A stretch of DNA of 14,692 bases, taken from the NCBI GenBank assembly GCA_945957335.1, contig CAMFLJ010000059.1, positions 1 through 14,692 of the forward strand. Reading direction: 5' to 3'. This DNA is from an uncultured Actinomycetes bacterium. GTDB lineage: Bacteria > Actinomycetota > Acidimicrobiia > Acidimicrobiales > Acidimicrobilacustridaceae. Of the stretch, positions 13,233-14,692 are shown in pieces. The notes under the pieces were generated by a model that worked only from the letters and a program-made list of their open reading frames with translations, did not search any database and was not told where the DNA came from. The translations under genes and the position numbers were made by a program. Each line of letters starts with the position of its first letter. Position 1 is the first letter of the stretch.

Positions 13233-13775
13233 TCAGGCCTTCACGAGCTCCACGTCGAGGCTGATCTTGATCTTCTCGCCCACGAGGACGCCGCCGCCGT
13301 CGAGGGGCACGTTCCACTCGAGGCCCCAGTCCTTGCGGTTGACCTCGCCCTCGGCGGTGAAGCCGGCGCGGGTGCCGCCCCACGGGTCGCCGCTCACGCC
13401 GTCGAACTCGAGCTCGAGCTCGACCGGCACGGTGGCGCCCTTGATGGTGAGGTCGCCCAGGAGGGTGTAGTCGCCGCCGTCGGTCTTGATGCCCGTGCTG
13501 GTGAAGGTCATGGTCGGGTTGTTCTCGACGTCGAAGAAGTCGGCGCCGCGGAGGTGCTCGTCACGGCCGGCGTCGCCGGTCTCGATCGAGCCGAGCTCGA
13601 TGACGGCCGACACGGTGGAGTCGAGGCGGTTGTCGGCGATCACGGCGGCGCCGCTGACCTTGCCGAAGCGGCCGCGGACCTTGGTGATCATCAGGTGGCG
13701 GGCGGTGAAGCCGACGGTCGTGTGCGACTCGTCGATGGTCCAGGTGCCGGGGGTGAGGTCGTCGATCGAAGCCAT
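13233..13775 (-). CDS. YceI family lipid-binding protein
   Basis: YceI-like protein of 180 residues, a lipocalin-like beta-barrel family; characterised relatives bind polyisoprenoid lipids. Landmarks: TPGTWTIDESHTTVGFTARHLMITKVRGRF at the start, DEHLRGADFFDVENNPTMTF in the middle, GDLTIKG, and FTAEGEVNRKDWGLEWN near the end, all typical. There is no signal peptide, so unlike E. coli YceI it should stay in the cytoplasm, as do many actinobacterial members. ATG 13775 follows AGGAGG by eight bases, a strong site. It is divergent from a MarR regulator. Its predicted promoter overlaps two of three copies of a palindrome in the intergenic region, so MarR control is likely. Confidence 0.95.
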   Translation of the reverse strand: MASIDDLTPGTWTIDESHTTVGFTARHLMITKVRGRFGKVSGAAVIADNRLDSTVSAVIELGSIETGDAGRDEHLRGADFFDVENNPTMTFTSTGIKTDGGDYTLLGDLTIKGATVPVELELEFDGVSGDPWGGTRAGFTAEGEVNRKDWGLEWNVPLDGGGVLVGEKIKISLDVELVKA

Positions 13776-13843
13776 GGGGATCCCTCCTGCGGGAACGGTG
13801 TGGTGGGGGTTGGTCGCGTCGTGCGCATCCGGTGCAACAGCGC

Positions 13844-13855
13844 TTGCGTGCACAA
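13844..13855. promoter_or_regulatory. Candidate MarR operator site 1
   Basis: TTGCGTGCACAA fits the consensus TTGNGNNCNCAA shared with two further sites. Flanking C and G extend the outer arms to CTTG/CAAG. It touches the predicted YceI -10 and covers its transcription start. Confidence 0.55.
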
Positions 13856-13882
13856 GTATTCCCGATTCCTTTGAGATCGCAA
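13855..13882 (-). promoter_or_regulatory. Candidate YceI promoter
   Basis: On the minus strand, TTGCGA (13877-13882) and AATACT (13855-13860) are separated by 16 bases. The -35 matches TTGACA at four of six positions. Transcription would start near 13848, giving a leader of about 73 nt. Confidence 0.45.
13871..13882. promoter_or_regulatory. Candidate MarR operator site 2
   Basis: TTGAGATCGCAA fits TTGNGNNCNCAA and is the most symmetric of the three (GATC core). It overlaps the predicted YceI -35. Centre is 27 bp from site 1. Confidence 0.55.
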
Positions 13883-13902
13883 CAACATTTCCGGAAAAAC
13901 TT

Positions 13903-13914
13903 TTGTGGCCGCAA
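13903..13914. promoter_or_regulatory. Candidate MarR operator site 3
   Basis: TTGTGGCCGCAA fits TTGNGNNCNCAA. It lies 40-51 bases upstream of the MarR start codon, with centre 32 bp from site 2, placed to affect the regulator's own promoter. Confidence 0.5.
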
Positions 13915-13940
13915 GCATTCTCAGGCCCGTGGATCAGGGG

Positions 13941-13946
13941 TACCCT
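13941..13946 (+). promoter_or_regulatory. Candidate -10 box, leaderless MarR gene
   Basis: TACCCT ends seven bases before ATG 13954 and fits TANNNT. GTGGGG between them is too close to the start to be a good Shine-Dalgarno. Confidence 0.4.
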
Positions 13947-13953
13947 GTGGGGC

Positions 13954-14430
13954 ATGACGAAGTGGCTCGACGACGAGGAGATGGCCGCCTGGCGCGGCAT
14001 GATCGAGGTCTACAACGACGTCATGGCGTCGATCGAGGCCGACGGGATCGAGCAGCACCACCTCGCCGAGGGCGACTACGAGGTGCTCGTCACGCTGTCC
14101 GAGGCCCCCGAGGAGCGGCTGCGCATGTGCGACCTCGCCTGCGCCCTGCACCTGTCTCCCTCGGGCATCACCCGCCGCCTCGACGGCATGGTCAAGACCG
14201 GCCTGGTGCGGCGTGAGCCCTCCAGCGACGACCGCCGCGTGATGCTGGCCGTGCTCACCCCGGAGGGGCGCGAGAAGCTCGTCGCCGCCGCTCCCGACCA
14301 CGTCGAGTCGGTCCGCAGCCAGTTCCTCGACCACCTCTCGCGCACCCAGATCCGCAACCTGGCCGCCGCCTTCGCCGCGGTGGCCCGTGGTCGCGAGCGC
14401 AGCGGTGCCGCGGCCCACGACGCCGCCTGA
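13954..14430 (+). CDS. MarR family transcriptional regulator
   Basis: Winged-helix repressor of 158 residues. The recognition region is visible as MCDLACALHLSPSGITRRLDGMVKTGLVRRE, and the wing as SSDDRRVMLAVLTPEGREKL, both characteristic of MarR. N- and C-terminal helices for dimerisation flank it. Members bind palindromic sites and release on a ligand or oxidant; Cys in the MCDLAC segment could offer redox control, though that is speculation. It is divergent from YceI, and three matching palindromes lie between them, so it most likely represses YceI and perhaps itself. The start ATG is six residues before the conserved amphipathic helix and follows a -10-like box. A strong hairpin follows the stop. 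Confidence 0.93.
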   Translation: MTKWLDDEEMAAWRGMIEVYNDVMASIEADGIEQHHLAEGDYEVLVTLSEAPEERLRMCDLACALHLSPSGITRRLDGMVKTGLVRREPSSDDRRVMLAVLTPEGREKLVAAAPDHVESVRSQFLDHLSRTQIRNLAAAFAAVARGRERSGAAAHDAA

Positions 14431-14437
14431 CCACGAC

Positions 14438-14458
14438 CACCGGGCGGCCCGCCCGGTG
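14438..14458 (+). terminator. Hairpin after first MarR gene
   Basis: CACCGGGCG (14438-14446) pairs with CGCCCGGTG (14450-14458) over a 3-base loop, eight bases after the stop. It separates the two MarR genes into different transcripts. Confidence 0.65.
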
Positions 14459-14478
14459 TGATCCGGAAGATGCTTCGC

Positions 14479-14484
14479 TAGGCT
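14479..14484 (+). promoter_or_regulatory. Candidate -10 box, leaderless second MarR gene
   Basis: TAGGCT ends six bases before ATG 14491, fitting TANNNT directly after the preceding hairpin. Confidence 0.4.
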
Positions 14485-14490
14485 AAAGGC

Positions 14491-14692
14491 ATGGCGAGAC
14501 GCACCGACCCGGCACCGACCGCAGCACGGTCGTCCGCCGTCGGCACGGCCGCCGATCCGGTCGACGTGGCGTCGCAGCTGCGGCTCTCGGTGGCCCGCCT
14601 GCACCGGGCGCTGCGCCAGCACGCCGAGGCCGGGCTCTCGCCCAGCCAGCTCTCGGCCCTCGCCGCCATCGACCGCCACGGCTCGATGACCC
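14491..14692 (+). CDS. MarR-like regulator, N-terminal part, cut by window edge
   Basis: The first 67 residues are present. After a polar, low-complexity start of about 25 residues comes ASQLRLSVARLHRALRQHAE and then GLSPSQLSALAAIDRHGSMT, which is the dimerisation helix followed by the first helix-turn of a MarR winged-helix domain. The DNA-recognition helix and wing lie beyond the edge. ATG 14491 is supported by TAGGCT six bases upstream. It does not share obvious close similarity with the MarR protein before it, so a recent tandem duplication is unlikely. Targets cannot be read from this window; the TTGNGNNCNCAA palindrome is absent from its own short upstream region. Confidence 0.85.
   Translation, partial: MARRTDPAPTAARSSAVGTAADPVDVASQLRLSVARLHRALRQHAEAGLSPSQLSALAAIDRHGSMT

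Noticed and set aside
13888..13897. Perfect palindrome TTTCCGGAAA as an additional MarR site
   Set aside because: It does not fit the TTGNGNNCNCAA pattern of the other three sites and a single 10-bp palindrome in an AT-richer region is weak evidence.

Overview
The window reads as an ordinary stretch of chromosome from a very GC-rich actinobacterium. GC looks to be around 70% by eye and was not computed. The gene types (a beta-carbonic anhydrase with mycobacterial-type motifs, BaxI-type YccA protein, NDMA-dependent alcohol dehydrogenase, NPD-family flavoprotein, P450, Thr/Pro-rich lipoprotein L,D-transpeptidase) fit Actinomycetota, and I would guess Acidimicrobiia or a relative. Coding density is high, no gap exceeds 300 bp, and I see no tRNA, rRNA, IS element, phage gene or CRISPR array. 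Both edges cut genes: a carbonic anhydrase on the left and a second MarR regulator on the right.

Layout. 1-2285 holds housekeeping and stress genes: beta-carbonic anhydrase (-), and on + a small Rieske protein, a Bax-inhibitor-1/YccA membrane protein and a thioredoxin with a His-rich tail. 2339-4241 is a two-gene unit, YqgE/AlgH followed one base later by an MFS transporter. 4267-5386 pairs a small Thr-rich single-pass membrane protein (-) divergently with an L,D-transpeptidase lipoprotein (+). 5481-7121 is a superfamily 2 helicase. 7137-8872 is an SDR oxidoreductase (-) divergent from an unrecognised Cys-rich protein (+), separated by a near-perfect 17-bp inverted repeat. 8931-13144 is an oxidative, steroid- or terpenoid-flavoured divergon: ketosteroid isomerase and NDMA-type alcohol dehydrogenase on -, NPD-family flavoenzyme and cytochrome P450 on +. 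13233-14430 is a YceI gene (-) divergent from a MarR regulator (+), and a second MarR gene runs off the right edge.

How the genes may work together. The isomerase keeps Tyr14, Asp38 and Asp99 at exactly the numbering of the classical Comamonas enzyme. Its pairing with an NDMA-type ADH recalls the Rv0760c-Rv0761c pair near CYP51 in Mycobacterium tuberculosis (from memory). The MarR-YceI intergenic region carries three copies of one imperfect palindrome, TTGNGNNCNCAA, two of them on the predicted YceI promoter, which gives a simple repression model.

Regulatory reading. Start sites fall into two groups. Eight genes have a Shine-Dalgarno sequence. Seven others instead have a -10-like hexamer ending 6-8 nt before the start codon and no Shine-Dalgarno, which suggests leaderless transcription. 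Strong hairpins end or separate most convergent units. I did not find a defence system or another obviously new multi-gene system. The best leads for novelty are the MarR operator trio, the 7954-8005 inverted repeat, the Cys-rich orphan protein and the thioredoxin's metal-like tail and operator.
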